Source: Sinohyriopsis cumingii (Eukaryota > Mollusca > Bivalvia > Unionida > Unionidae). From it: a stretch of 64,000 nucleotides of DNA. This document shows positions 1 to 13,250 of this stretch, piece by piece; the first letter of the stretch is position 1; every line of letters begins with the position of its first letter. The translations under genes were made by a program, and so were the position numbers. A model generated the notes under the pieces. The model saw only the letters and a program-made list of their open reading frames with translations. It searched no databases and was not told the origin of the DNA. Location of the stretch: NCBI GenBank assembly GCA_028554795.2, contig CM068839.1, positions 42,747,006 through 42,811,005 on the forward strand. The letters run 5' to 3'.

Positions 1-2640
1 AATGTGCAGTTTCAGTGGTGTTCATTGGAAGTTGTGGTCAAAATACATTGTGTAATCAGCTGAGTGAACATGAATCGTAACTAATTTTTCTATTGACCTT
101 AATATTAGTGTTTTTGCTAAACAATAAATGTGCTTTTTGCACTAATTTGTCAGGTGCATCATATTCCACCCAGAAGATTCACCCTTGATCAACCAGTCGA
201 GACCTGAAAAGCACAGTATTCCACAGCACATTGGGGAGATAATTCCATCAGATTTAGACCAGGATGAAGAACCAGAATTAATAAGGAATAAATTTCACAT
301 TTATGACGGACATAAATAAAAAAAGTCAGCGAACTTTTTTTCTCAAAATTATCCCAAAATAATGATTGATGAGAGTTATCCAATCCAAATATCAAAACAT
401 GTTAGGCTGGGATCCCATAGTTGATGTTCCTGGATCTTTCCCTGCCACCCAGTGACTTAACTCCTGGATCATAAGATCAACACCCTCCACCAGATAATAT
501 ACATTCACTTTCTGGACATTAAAAGACAAATTTATATATTGCACTAATATTGATTCCATGGTTCATTCTTACCACAAAATACACATCTGCTGGACATAAA
601 AAGACAATATATGTAACTGACACACATTTGCCCTTTCTTACCATCCAGAAAACTTTGCCACAGAATAATAGCTTGAAAATTATTGTGATGCCTGCCTTAT
701 AGTCATGTACATGCATACTGGATGTGAAGAGACGTATATACACACCAGGGACCAACTTCATGCAGAGGTCAACATGGAGCAGCATGGGGATAAGTGTTTT
801 ACAGAGATTTCTGGTATAATCTTAGATATATTGTCTTAACATTACCTGAAAATTCTGAATTGAAAGAATGTTTTTTAATGACATTAATTTAATTATGATG
901 CATTATCTTTCCCTGAATTAAAAAGACTAGCTTAATATTTAAACGTATGTGGACAAGTGAAAGCAATTTCGTCTCAAATATGAATATTTTGTGACCTATT
1001 GGAGGTTATGCTGACAAAGTGACTCGAGTACAGTGCATAAAAGCCAGTTAAGAAATGTTTTTATGTTTATCTTTATCCAAAATCAATGCCTCTTGAGGAA
1101 ATAAACATTTCATTTGGGTGCATGGTTGGGAAACACCTGGCCCTTGATCATAGAAAACATTAATGACCATTTAATAAAGTCAATGCTTCTGTACATGATA
1201 TAATGGGAGTGAGAATGGCTGTTGATACTAGATGACTGCTGTCTCTGCAGGCATGACTGTATAGTGGTCAGAGACTGTTTATGACTTAGAAACATGGCAC
1301 ACATTCATTCAGTGGTCTAGTGAGTCCAAACATCAGATGGTTTTCCTCTGATGGTAAACGTGACTGCCATGGCAGCCATCTTGAAAATCTTAGCTGCTTC
1401 CGAATACTTTTACATTCAACAGAGTCTGAAAGCTGTTGTGTACTGAGGGAATATGACATTCAAGGACTACGGAGGATGTATTGATCTTCAGATTGTGAGT
1501 TTTGGGTTAAAGGTTTTGATTGTAACATTTATTACCAACCAACTCTTCATCCCCTTTTATTACAATCCACTTGGCCCTCATCCCTTACCCCCCTGAACAC
1601 TGGAACCAATGTTGGGCCTATCTGAGGTATGTAAGGCAGCAAAATATCTTATGTAAACACATCCTTCTTTGTATTCACACAAAAATAGTTTTAAAATACA
1701 AAAATTTAAAGAGCATTATAGCAAATAAACAGGAACCCTAAGTGGGTCTGAGATTTCTCACCTGGCTGACATCTTCCTAATAGCCAAATGCAAGAGCAGC
1801 TGGCAGAAAAAAATCTGGGTCAACAGGATAATTTGTTGAAATTTCTTGAGTACTGATTCCATACACTATAAAAACAAATATTTTAAGATTTCTCTAGTTT
1901 TTTTAAAAATAATTCTGTTCAGCACTTCTTTTTAAAGTTATTTAAATGTTTATTTACTTTTACTAATGGCATCCATACTTAATGGCCAAATGGCACCTGT
2001 TGAATTAATCAGAAAAGTGTTCAAACTAAAGCATGTACAATCAAATTACTTAAGTTTTTTCTTTCTTTATTTTTAGTAACAATAGCCATATTTGATGGCA
2101 AATAGGCATAATTTACACAAATTTGAAAGGTCTTCATCCAGAATGCTTTTGTGAATGTAACCATTAATTTAATTATTTTTCTGGTGCCACTGATCACACA
2201 TATTACTATCGATATGGGTTTTTCAACACTTCTGATTGATGTATATATGATAACTGGCACAGTAGCAATTCCCACAACACACAAACCAATGATTGTTGCT
2301 ATGGCAATTTCACAAATACTGTACTATCCACAATAAGACACACCTTTAAATTTTGCAAACAATGGTTTTGAGGATCCATCACAGCTCATTTATTAATACT
2401 GCGATCGCGTAGTATAATTTCTCAACAAGCTGGCCTTATCCTGATGCAACATGCACGTGCACTTCTAACCAATTACCTTTTTTTTTACTGGTACAAGTGC
2501 CATGCAATCATAGAAATATCTTAACTGGGAAATATTTAAGTCTCCAGGAATTTGTGCATTCTGGGGGTCATATCACCATGTTCACTTAGAACCATTTTGA
2601 TTACACCATCAACTGGTTTCAGAAATGATCATTCTCATTT
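1..2640. other. No recognised gene; AT-rich non-coding DNA
   Basis: I see no exon-like reading frame, RNA gene or classified repeat here. Open frames are short and have no recognisable motifs. It probably is intergenic or intronic DNA upstream of the decayed coding-like segment that starts at about 2641. Confidence 0.5.
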
Positions 2641-4800
2641 TCACCTAAGAACTGTTATGCAGACAAATGTGTCTTTGTTCATTAACAGTCAAGATTTTTC
2701 TCTTCTTAACTGAGTCAATGTTGTAACCAGCACTTGTTGGTGAATTCAACTGCATCGTTGTAAAGAAACAATCCCTGGGTATTTTCAAGCCTAATGACAC
2801 AGTCATTGTTAATGCAATGATTCCAAACTGTCTTTGAGTTGGTTTTCACATATCAGGGTAGTCCCAATGGTTGATTTCTATTTGACCCTTAGCAAGATTA
2901 TATTTCAGCATATACGAGGGTTGGTTAACACTGTTCTTCAACAATAGGCACAAAATTGCCATCAATGATAGCATCCTTTATCAGCCAATCCACCAACTCC
3001 TCTGCAAATTCTGCAACATCATCATCATCTGGCTGTTCAGAATCCATCATGCATATGCAATGATAAATCTAAATCTTAAACTGATGCCAGTCTCATTTAT
3101 TCCATATATATCTATTATTTCAAACTTGTTAATCTTGAAACCAAATAGGTTTTAAAAGAGTTGTCATCGAAACCTGATCTAAAAAAAGAATTTTATATTC
3201 TAGTATTTTTTAACCAGCATTAGGATTTTCCATTTGATTGTTTTTGTTCTACTAACTGATTACTAAGAGACCCTCATGTGGTAGTAGACACATGCATGAT
3301 AAAGAAATAATATCTATCAGCAACTAGTCAAAACAGATCGATACTTACATGCATTACAGCAAATATTTCAGGGTTACTCCATCACAGAGCTTAATATGTG
3401 TCAACTTAGCAATGCCACCTGCAAACTTGAATTCATTTAATTTCTTGCTGATTTTCACATTAAGTATTGTTTAATCACGGCATCCATATCATTGATGAGC
3501 TCTTGCATGTTTTGAATTCAGTTCTTGTTCATGAAAAGATCTCCCCTCAATGCATCACCTAATTTTTAAACTTTCTATAACCTATTTGTATCAATGTAGT
3601 CTTTGAGTGATGCCAACTTCATGCCAGAGTCTCCAATTCCATGGAACTCACTGATCTTGGCAAGGTTTTTCACGATAGCATCTCACAGCTTCAAAATAAC
3701 AATGTCGATGCCCACTTTAGATGTTTTAAGTTTTCCAGTTTGATCTTGAAAAATCATAAGTTCACCCAGGGTGAAGCAATAACAACCCAGTTCCTCAACT
3801 TGATCAAATCAGCTTTGGTTGCAAATCTAGTCTGAGCCCATCTGCACCAAGCTGGGTCACTGTGCTATCACATCTGTAAATGTCAACAGGCAGTTTTACA
3901 CTATTAATTGTAGTTTCTAAGTGATAATGTAAAATCAACAAGTGCTTGGGGAGGGTGTGATCTTGAGCAAGCTTTGCTTCCTGTTAGTGCTTGCAGTGCT
4001 TCAGAAACTAAATAATCAACAACTTCGTGTGACAGTGCAAGTCCACAGGTGCAACAATTATCCTTCATTCAGTCACTCAAGCCCCGCAGCAACAGAAACT
4101 TATCAGAGAAGATCAAAACAATACACTGTACTCTGGATCACTGGTGTCTCCTCCGAGATATGTTTTGATGTACATGTCAACCAGGACTAGATGCTCAAGA
4201 GAAAAATAATAAATCAGATACAACATAGTGAAGTCATGCTGGGAAATCAGCAAGCCAGTGTCAACATACTGCTATCACCCCATGTATTTCAATAGCTGAT
4301 GTTACAAACATGTAACCTGATTGTTTTCAAAGTTAGGCAAAATGTTTTCGGTGGGTTCTTTGTGACTGTCTAACCTCAGCAATACCTCAGTCAATGCATT
4401 TTGCAAATATCATCAAATTTTCAAGTTGGGTGTTCTGTACTATCAATTCAAACGCTATAAACATTTTGTGCTGACACCTTGCTAGGTACTTATTTGCCAT
4501 GAGAATTCACTTCAGACACTGCTATGGTGCAAGTCTGGTCACTGCAAGGAATGAGAACGTAAATGTTCTGCCAGACTTCATATATGATGTAAAACAATTT
4601 CTGTGGCATCTATTTCTTTAACATGTAGCCTGTTGCTGCACCCTTTAAAACCTATCTGGATATACCAACCCAATCCAATTTACAGATGCTGCCCTTTCAG
4701 AACATTTCTTACACAGTTCTGTTGTGTAATCTTTCTTGTTGACCTTGGAGAAAAAACTGGCAAATTTTGTAGCATTCTTCTCAATCAGTTGGCAGCCTAG
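2641..4800 (-). pseudogene. Decayed coding-like stretch, unidentified protein
   Basis: Read on the minus strand from about 4800 down to 2640, protein-like stretches follow one another but are cut by stops and frameshifts. Examples are KFASFFSKVNKKDYTTELC near 4740, ENLMIFAKCID near 4420, AEVRQSQRTHRKHFA near 4360, MKLASLKDYIDTNRL near 3620, and an acidic DDDDVAEFAEELVDWLIKD near 3020. No splice signals were needed to move between them, which suits a processed pseudogene or an old mobile-element gene rather than live exons. The last part (2641-2770) has a homologous copy on the plus strand at 42640-42790, which favours a mobile-element origin for at least that part. I do not recognise the protein family and do not name it. 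Confidence 0.4.
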
Positions 4801-4856
4801 CTAGTTAAATATTTCTTTGACCTGGGTGGTTCTGCAGGATGTGCCCTTTTCTCTTA

Positions 4857-5180
4857 CTTGTCCGGTGGCCTAGTGGTTAGAGCGTCCACCTCAGATGGCG
4901 GAGGTTACAGGTTTGAATCCCTGCCAAGTCACATCAAAGACTTATATAATGGTAATAACAGCTGCCTCACTCGATGCTCAGCATTAAGAGGTTAGTGTTA
5001 GGATTGACTGGCCTGGTGTCAGGATAATGTGGCTGGGTGGGACATATGCTACATGTCTGCAGTATGATGCCCCTGTGCTAGACATCACTAAACTGACGCA
5101 ATGTAGACATCCTAGCGATATGACTGAAAAACTGTTAAAGCTACATTCAAAATCCAGATCATACACACACTCTCTGACAC
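4857..5180 (+). repeat. tRNA-derived SINE, family 1, copy 1
   Basis: The head resembles a tRNA. An A-box-like TGGCCTAGTGG lies near 4867, and a B-box-like GGTTTGAATCC near 4911. The body contains a block around ACATGTCTGCAGTATGATGC and ends in a CA-rich tail near 5160-5180. A second copy at 30489-30790 shares the head, the body order and the CA tail. The altered anticodon region and the long unrelated body argue against a functional tRNA gene. Confidence 0.8.
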
Positions 5181-5544
5181 TTTGTTGCACTCTCATAATA
5201 TTCTCAGCAAGTATTCAATGGTTTATTTACATGGCTCTGGCTGTTTCCTTTATCTTGGTAGTGGTTTATGCGACTTTCTTCAGTTCTGCGGTTTCATGTG
5301 TTGGTTTGATCAGCAGTGCAAGCATTTGTTTGGAACCTACTGTGAGGTCTTTCCATGTGACCTGTCATGACACAAATATATCTTTGTCATGTTCATAGAC
5401 ACCTGTACGTAACTTTCAAGAAATTCAATCAATCCTGGGCAGCCATGAAATATTATCAGTACGTTGCAGCTGCTCCGGATCATCCATTATTGGAAGGGCG
5501 AAGCAGCTGTTGAAAAGTAAGCGAGCACAGAAAATGTTATCAGA

Positions 5545-5890
5545 ATTGATATAGTCCATTACTGTGACCTTGACCCAGGGTGCACAGCTCTGATATGCAA
5601 TGCATCATCTATAACCAATATACAATTGGCTAAAAGTTTCATTAAAATATATTCACTGGTTCTAAAGCTGAACAAGGAAAAAAAGTCAAAGAATTATATT
5701 TTTCCTTGAAAAGACGTTTGCAACAGGTCCTGGCTAACATATGCAACATGTTGTCTGGTCATGAAATACACTTGGCAAAGTTTCATGAAAATATCTCCAA
5801 CATTTACAAAGTTATGGACTACACATAAATGTTAATGGACACAGAGACAGACGATGCCACAAAATAACATACCCAACTTAAGATGGGCAT
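5545..5890 (+). repeat. Dispersed mollusc-type repeat fragment
   Basis: The segment contains CTGTGACCTTGACCC, then TTTCATGAAAATATCTCC, GTTATGGAC, an ACAGAGACAGACGATGCC block and AACATACCC. That layout resembles an abundant dispersed repeat I recall from bivalve and gastropod genomes, which probably is the end of a non-autonomous DNA transposon. This is recognition from memory; no other full copy was found in the window. Confidence 0.45.
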
Positions 5891-6007
5891 AAAATGAGGA
5901 ACCTTACTGAGTTCCAAAGATAACTTTAGATGCAAAGATGCAGCATATTTCCAAGAATGGTTTCTACATGAAGATCCTTGTGTTCCACTAGAATCACCTA
6001 AAGGCTT

Positions 6008-6195
6008 GGGGGCGCCAGGTCACAGAGTGGTCTAAAGCGTTCTCTTTTCTGATACTGGATTCGAGTCAAAGGCTCGGCTGATATGAGTTTGTTAAACTAC
6101 TTGCCAGTAGCTTCCAACGAGTCAGTGGTTCTTACTGGTGTTTTCCCAGTTTCTTCCTCGACCAGTTATACTGGCCACCATGCATAGCCTATCTT
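6008..6195 (+). repeat. tRNA-derived SINE, family 2, copy 1 (3' truncated)
   Basis: A-box-like GTGGTCTAAAGCG and a diverged B-box-like GGATTCGAGTC are followed by the family body (CCAGTAGCTTC, GGTTCTTACTGG, GTTTTCCC, TACTGGCCACCATG, ATAGCCTAT). It lacks the final AAC-repeat tail seen in the copies at 14693 and 29291. It is the most diverged of the four copies. Confidence 0.8.
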
Positions 6196-8184
6196 TTGGT
6201 GATGCATTCTGGTGTCAAAGACAATCTTTATATTGTTATGTATACAGAGATCTTGGAAACGCTTAATTACGCATATCTGGACGCTAATTTATTATCTGGG
6301 ATGCAGAAAATCCCTGAGGCAGGAGTCCTCCGTACGCATGTAATAGGTGTGTGGCAAAATTCAAAGATTTGCCAGTCCTGCTTCAGCCACCTGCTTTGTG
6401 GGGAAATGTGTTGATCAATTAGCTGTGCTGACATTTACAATGACAGAATTCACTGAAAGACCCCTTGATGTACATATATGTTGCCATTATAAGAGTAGAT
6501 CAAAAAGAACATGATGCAATAGCTGGGTGGCAAGATCAAAGGCTCTGACTGGCGGCCGGGTGGGAAAATGTACTATATTTACAGTGATTGAATTCTTGAA
6601 ATCAGAGTCAGAAAGACCCAAAGATGTACATGCGGTCATTTATAAAAGTACATCAAATAAACAACTTTAGCTTTCGTTATTGTGTTCATTTCCAAATGTA
6701 CTGGAATAAGTAGTGCACATGACCTCAGAATCAAAACATGTTGAGACTTAGACAAAATGCCATTCGTAAATCTGGATATGTATTTTGGGGTTAAATGGCA
6801 AACTTATGAAGATTGTAACGAGATTCAAAAGAGTGATAAAGCTGCTAGAATTGATAGTTCAGATAGGACAGTAGCTAAGTGTAAGAAAGTGTGTGATGCC
6901 TAGCTTAGTGTTTGGAATAAGTCCTTACTTGGATTGACAAAATTCAATATCACTCTGATGGATGAACAAGAGCTATTTAAGAGGTACATTGACTGACCAT
7001 ACTTTTTTTAAAATGCCACTCACCTTAGCCCGGTTAGTTCTAGTATTGTAGCGAAATGTATTCAAGACATCAGTAGCTAGGCCTAGTTTTGATATCAATT
7101 ACATTGACAAACAAACTCTTGCCCATTCACAAGCATATGTTTTGATAGCTGATTGACCATTAACCCATTTCTGACTAAGGTAGCAACTATCAATTTCCTG
7201 CATGATATCCTTTGATGATAAAACATACAAACATGTGTTTTAAGATCAGAATCTGGTGATTTGGATATATATTAACTGCCTCTTGTACACTATTTCATCA
7301 TAAAATTAGTTTTAAACTGTAAGTGAACCAGCAGGCCTAACAGGAAATAATGGCGGACTTCACTAAGTCTGGGATGTACCAGTTTATTAGATTGCCTTTT
7401 TTCGTAAATCATCGGGCAAATATCTTCAGAAAAATATACAAATCATTGAAAGCAAAGCCAAAATATTATTTTATTAAAGATTTAACTTTAAAATGCAAAT
7501 TATGTAGGTCAGAAACGTATGGGACAATGCTATGTTGTGGAATTCGCGAGATGCGCTTTAAGGTCTAAGCTGTTTTCCAACTTGACACGTATTTGCGAAA
7601 ATATGGGGAAAAAACAGCAATTCAGATACTATTTAACCATTGCCTAAAATTACTACAAGGATGTAGACAAAAAAACCATAAATTTGCAATCCTATCAATG
7701 GACTGTTGTAATGAAGCTATGTTAAAGTGAGTGATTACATTACAAAAACCTCTCCATCAAAAAATAGATGCACTCACATCTGTGTTGATTCTGTAGGAAA
7801 GAAGGGACTGCAACTTTTGATGGTGGGACTTCTATTTTTACCAAAATGGGAATCCTGGACTCCTAGTTTTAAAATCCCAGCGAGACCTCTGTGTATATTT
7901 ATTGTGTGTGCTTGACCTTTGTCCATGATTGAGGATTGAGTTTTGTGTGCATACCTGGTCTTTGTCTTGTTAGTATAACGTATTAATAGGTTGTTTACTT
8001 GGGTTTGAGTTAAAGACCCAGCCTTGATCATGACATTAGAAGATTCTAAACATGAATTAGTGTAATTTTCCATTAAGATGAATGTTTTTTTTCTTCAGGA
8101 AAAGGTTATTGTGACAAAGGTCAAGTGGGGATATATGTAAGTTTGAGCTCAACAAGACCATGTAGTCAAAACAATATTATGAAA
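6196..8184. other. Non-coding stretch with a weak local duplication
   Basis: No supported gene is present. Two diverged related segments occur at about 6430-6520 and 6590-6665 (both with GAATTC, GAAAGACCC and GATGTACAT), which suggests an old local tandem duplication. A 72-codon frame at 7350-7568 has no recognisable motif and is not called. Confidence 0.4.
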
Positions 8185-8322
8185 CAATATTGATGCTAGA
8201 ACTGGGTCAATATTGATGCTAGAATTGGGTCAATATTGATGCTAGAATTGGGTCAATATTGATGCTAGAACTGGGTCAATATTGATGCTAGAACTGGGTC
8301 AATATTGATGCTAGAACTGGGT
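8185..8322 (+). repeat. 23-bp minisatellite, six copies
   Basis: Six head-to-tail copies of a 23-bp unit (core CAATATTGATGCTAGAACTG, then GGT) fill exactly 138 bp. Copies differ only at one C/T position inside the GAACTGG motif, so the array is young. It lies downstream of the MRPS17 stop codon on that gene's strand. Confidence 0.95.
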
Positions 8323-8972
8323 TATGTTCACAGACAAATTAAACGTAGATGATGAACAGGCATTCATAATTTTACAAACAGAAAACCTTCTCGAGGGTCG
8401 GTGGTTCTTTCAACAACACCAAAGAGAAAACCAAACATCACAAATGCAACTAGAATTCATTATTTCTTAAAGAACACTGAAACATTATCATGCAAGTGTT
8501 CTTTATTGCAAATAAGGATATCATGCAACCTGGTTTACGTACCTACATGTCATACATGCTAGATTCACTGATACACAACTGTGACAATAAAGATATTCAT
8601 TTTCCAGACAAAAATTTGGGAAAATTTAACATTTTTGCTAGTGTATGAATTATCTGAAAAGTAATTAATTTATTAGTCTCCAGACATTTGCGTGAATGAT
8701 GGTAGTTACAATGTAAGCGCCCCCCCCCTTTTTTTAATCACACCAAAAGCAAAATTCAGCAGAAAGAAACAAAAGGATATATTATATCTATTCTGCCTTC
8801 TTACTTATTATTGTCCCTGTTACTTATTATTGTCCATTCTGGCATCCTGTTTTTGCATAACTAGTCTGTGCAAAACATCCTTTCCTGACCCATCATCACC
8901 ATAAAATGGCAAGTTTACCACCTCAAGTTCATAATCTAACTGAACCTGAAACACACTGAATACAATCACCCT

Positions 8973-9221
8973 TCATCCAGTTATTTCAAATATTTTCTTC
9001 TGTTCTTCTGCTCTTTTTGTCTCATCAATAAACTGTCTACCTCTACATCGTCTTCCTGTGATAGGGTCTGTCACCTCACCTTCTTTGAAAATTACATCCA
9101 CAATTTCAAAAGTTGTCTGAGGATAGGTTTCTTGATTCATTGCTTTGATTAAAACAATATCTCCTGCATCACATTTTAGATCCTTTGTTTCTGCCCAGTA
9201 GTGCTTGCTCTCAGTAAAATA
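8973..9221 (-). CDS. MRPS17: Mitochondrial ribosomal protein uS17m (MRPS17), last coding exon
   Basis: This exon encodes the C-terminal 82 residues of the mitochondrial small-subunit protein uS17m, which binds 12S rRNA in the mitoribosome. The minus-strand acceptor AATTTTCAG precedes the codons for YFTESKHYW at 9221, and the frame ends in TGA at 8973-8975. Visible family features are GDIVLIKA, the last strand of the OB-fold core, and EGEVTDPITGRRCRG, typical of the C-terminal extension of animal MRPS17. Joined in phase to 15607-15729 it gives 123 residues, close to the human length of about 130. No stops or frameshifts occur. A possible AATAAA signal lies on the minus strand at 8669-8674. Confidence 0.9.
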   Translation of the reverse strand, partial: YFTESKHYWAETKDLKCDAGDIVLIKAMNQETYPQTTFEIVDVIFKEGEVTDPITGRRCRGRQFIDETKRAEEQKKIFEITG

Positions 9222-9339
9222 CTGAAAATTACAAGAGAAAGGTTTTAAAATAAATATATTAACTGATTTAGTTAACCTGACTTGGGTTATATTTTACTTC
9301 GATGCTAAAATACAAACAATGACACATGTACCTTCAACG

Positions 9340-9343
<4 letters not shown>

Positions 9344-9423
<80 letters not shown>
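9344..9423. repeat. (TA)n microsatellite
   Basis: About 80 bp of uninterrupted TA repeats within the MRPS17 intron, 120 bp upstream of the last-exon acceptor on the gene strand. Confidence 0.98.
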
Positions 9424-9425
<2 letters not shown>

Positions 9426-12400
9426 CCAAATATCTCAATGTGCTGGCCATATATTTTTGAAATTCAATATAAAATAATGAAAGAAGATATATATAAAAAA
9501 ATTAAAAATGACAATATCAATATAAATCATTATTAAATGTAACAAAATGTTTTACTTCCAGGTTTGCTGCTGCTTTAGTGTTAGCATTATTCTGCCATGA
9601 TTAACTGGTTTCCTATCAAACAAATTATTTATATAAAAAATTCAAGTTTTTTTTATTTCATATGGAATTTCACCCCAAAAACAGTACTTTATTCCACTCT
9701 ACTGACTTTTAAAATATATTAACTGACAAAAAGCTGACTTACTACAATGAAAGTAAAACACCTCTGGTAAAGTCAGATATTGAAGTTTCCCAAATAAACT
9801 AGAAGGATAATAACAAAAGTTGGTTATTGTTCCTAGTACCCTTTTTCACACCTTTTGTTCTAAAGGAATCATATGCTTACACACCCTGACACAATTAAAG
9901 TTTAATATCATGTTGTGTGAGGGGCTGACATTATGTTTATAGTACAGATCCTCAGGCAATCATTCAATTAGCGGTATATAGTTGTTGTTCTTTTTAATCA
10001 GTCCAGGAGATGAGCTTTCAAAATTGTTTTTTTCTTGTGCTCAGTGACTGCAAACCATTAAAACTAGTGGCAAAGCATAAAACGAGCTTTGCTGGAGACA
10101 CCTCTTGATTGTCTGACAAAAACAGAATCTACAAACTATAATGTATGACCTAATATGTTGATGCTTTCAGGTAGGGTGTATTTATTCAGCTTAAATTAAA
10201 TACTGACTATTATTCTAAAATTTAATAATAATGTATTTTCACTAAAGTCTATGCAATCCTGATTATTGAATTCTCTGCACCTTAACTGTCATCAAGAAAC
10301 TTCCAGAATTTTTTTTTATCGCTATGGACTTTTATGAACTGGGTTAAAAAAGACCATTTCAGGTCTAATCATCATAATATAGGGTATTAACTTCTTTTTT
10401 TTCAAAACGCATAGCTTTCATTATGACATCACAGTGTGTGGCATTTAATATGGTTTGTACAGGATCACACCTTGAGACTGACCTCATCCAAAAATGTCCA
10501 TGTACTTTAACATTGAGTTTTGCTGTATGTGTTTGCCGGGGCGTGTAAAAAGAGACCTTCCAATGGAATGTGAATCTAGAAAGATCCAAATAAAGTGAAT
10601 AATTTTGTGTACATGTGGTTATACTGGAAGAAACCACCAATCAGAATGCAATATAATACATTTCACAGTATGATACATCGGAAAAGAGGGGAAAATCGAA
10701 TTAGCCAGTAGTAGACAAGATACATATCAACAAGGTAATGTTGCATACAAGTGGTTCATAATTGATAAGTAAAATACTTCATGTACTTGAGGAACACATC
10801 TGGATTGCAGTTAGGATAATTAGCATGAAATCAGCGAGGTGGGAGAAGAGCCATTAAGAACCATGTCACCTTGTGTTAATTTGTAGAAGGCCAGCATATG
10901 TGGTCAATAGGTTTTTCTTTTTCACTGACAAAAAATGACTGCCTGTCCTGCAACATCTCAGATGAATTCTCAATTTAAGGAAAAAAAAAAAATTGACAAA
11001 TAATTATTCATGACAGCTGAATATTAAAGTAACTTGTACAGGTTAAGTATCATTTTGTATCAATTCTCCACCTCTTGTATCAATATGTTTATCGGTATGG
11101 CAAATATACTGATGCATCAATATGTTGATGAATCATTTCACCTCTACAAGCATGTTGTACCTCAGATGGTTTCATCCTTATGTTGCTCAATATTTAGAAA
11201 ATCTTGACCTCAAAAGTTACTTCAGTCTTTTTGTACATTCATTAATAAATATTTATTTTCCATTTGTATTCAACTGTAAGAGGTTGGTATGTATGTTGAA
11301 CAGATTCACGTGTGTTAAGGAACAGGCAGACACAGAGGACACTGAATTACCTTATGACAATTAATAAAGAAGAACTCTGTCTAAAAGACTTTAACTTGTT
11401 GGCAGTGAAAAATATATTGGGAAGTGAAAAAACAAGGTTTCCGTTTAAATTTAAATTTAAAAACAGACAAGTCTGACATTAAATCATGTCATAATTTAAG
11501 GAAATAAAGAATACTATATAAATATGTGTACTCTTTTATATTTCACTGATATTAATATCTTCACTTTCATGATAATGCATGTTTTAAAATATTTTATGAC
11601 ATCTGCTTACCCACTCAAAATATGACTACCCTCATGGTGCATTCACTTAATCATGTACTGTCACATGATGTCAAAGAGAGCTTTTAATCTGCTGAGCAGT
11701 TTCCAGTCTCTTTGCTATTGCTCTGTGAATGTGTGAGATTTTTAATTAACATAACTATGTGATACAAGGTTATAAGAAATGCTTCTAATCAATGAAAGAG
11801 TCTATTTGCATGGCTGCCATGTACCAACTTTTGGAAAGACTGTTTACAAGGCATCCATGTTCCCACAATAGAAAATATTACTGACATGGTGACCAGTCAG
11901 TGAAATATGATGTGAACTCAGCTAAATGCAACACAAAACCATTAACACTATTCCAAGTTTGGTGTCCGACTACAAAACACCTTAAACAGAGGAAATTGTT
12001 CTATAGTCTCTATTTCATGTTGTATCCATGTTCTAAATTTTACAAAGACTATTTACATGGCTGCCTTTTGCTAACAATATTCACTCTGTACCATCTCTTT
12101 TAAATAAAAAATTTTTTTAAACCACTGGAACTTAGGAATTTTGTATCTGCACTTTGACTACTATCTGTCTCACAGTTTGGATTATAATAATTACAGTTAG
12201 AGGCTAGTCCATGAATCAGTGGGTATACCCAAGAGGAAAATTTCTGATAATTCAGTTTTACTTGAACAGTCCATAATGTTGTTTTCACTATTCAGCAATA
12301 ACATAAGCAAAGAAATAACTCTTCTGACTTCTCAACTGCCATACTTGAGTGCAAATCTGTTGCTCTGTTATACAAACAATTCAGGATCAAATATCATTCT

Positions 12401-13160
12401 ATTCTTTTTTTACTTTTCATGGATGCTTTGTAACCTTGAATTAAGAAAGAATTATGTCACTCAGATTTACAGTGTGAATGTATATGCTTGGTTATCCTGA
12501 ACTGTGTGACTGGACACAAAACACTAAAACATAAACAGTAAAGATGATAGTACACTTTAGCTAGCCAACTCATGTAAGCATAAAAAAAGAAGAAAATTTG
12601 CGTGTTCAGAGAAAATAATGGAAAAAGTTCATTAATTGGGTGACAATACTGGAGTTTTTTACAGAGACTCACTCAATATTTACTAAAAAATTAATATCCC
12701 TACCAGAAGTGAAGGAGTAAGATATTGTACAAGTTGCAAAAAAAATCACTCGCAAATATGAAATTTAAGGTAACTGGTCGCAAAACTAAGTATATCTCGC
12801 AGATCAGGTACATGGCAGCCATATAAAAGGTGTATGAAACTTAGATGTAAATTATATACACAACGGTTATGCAAATAGTCTTTCCCAGAAAATATGCATG
12901 GTGGTCATGTGAATAGGTCTGGCCTAAATGAAATGTCGCCATAGCAAAAATACTTTTCTTTAATGTGTTGCTACCAGTTCAAGTAACTAGCACCCACTGT
13001 AAGGGAAACTCAAACATTTCTGTCCACAATCTTAAACATACATGTTACATGAACTGTAAATGGGAACAAAATGGACTAATGCAGAGAAAAAAATATAGTT
13101 AAAAATATACAGTATATACTAACAGAAAATATGTGCAGAAATATGGTGGTAACCCCACTG
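9424..13160. other. MRPS17 intron, no recognised element
   Basis: AT-rich intronic sequence between the two MRPS17 coding exons. I see no nested exon, RNA gene or classified repeat in it. Confidence 0.5.
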
Positions 13161-13161
13161 C

Positions 13162-13250
13162 TAGTCCTACATGAAAAACCTCGAAGCTGATATTTATGTT
13201 TGGATGCCCAAAACATAAATATCAGCATTGAGGTCTTACATGTAGGACTA
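13162..13250. repeat. Fold-back element (short hairpin MITE)
   Basis: An imperfect inverted repeat of about 40 bp per arm (TAGTCCTACATG ... CATGTAGGACTA) surrounds an 8-10 bp loop near GGATGCCC. The inner arms also pair (GATATTTATGTTT with AAACATAAATATC). It has no coding content and lies in the MRPS17 intron. Confidence 0.85.

Noticed and set aside
4857-4925. Possible tRNA gene
   Set aside because: Only A- and B-box-like motifs are present; no cloverleaf closes and a SINE body follows. The same was concluded for the heads at 6008, 14693, 29648, 30489 and 53047.
5027-5398. 123-codon plus-strand frame
   Set aside because: Starts inside the body of a family-1 SINE and shows no domain.
8185-8322. 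Regularly repeated array that could suggest CRISPR
   Set aside because: The 23-bp units are directly adjacent with no spacers, in a eukaryotic context: a minisatellite.
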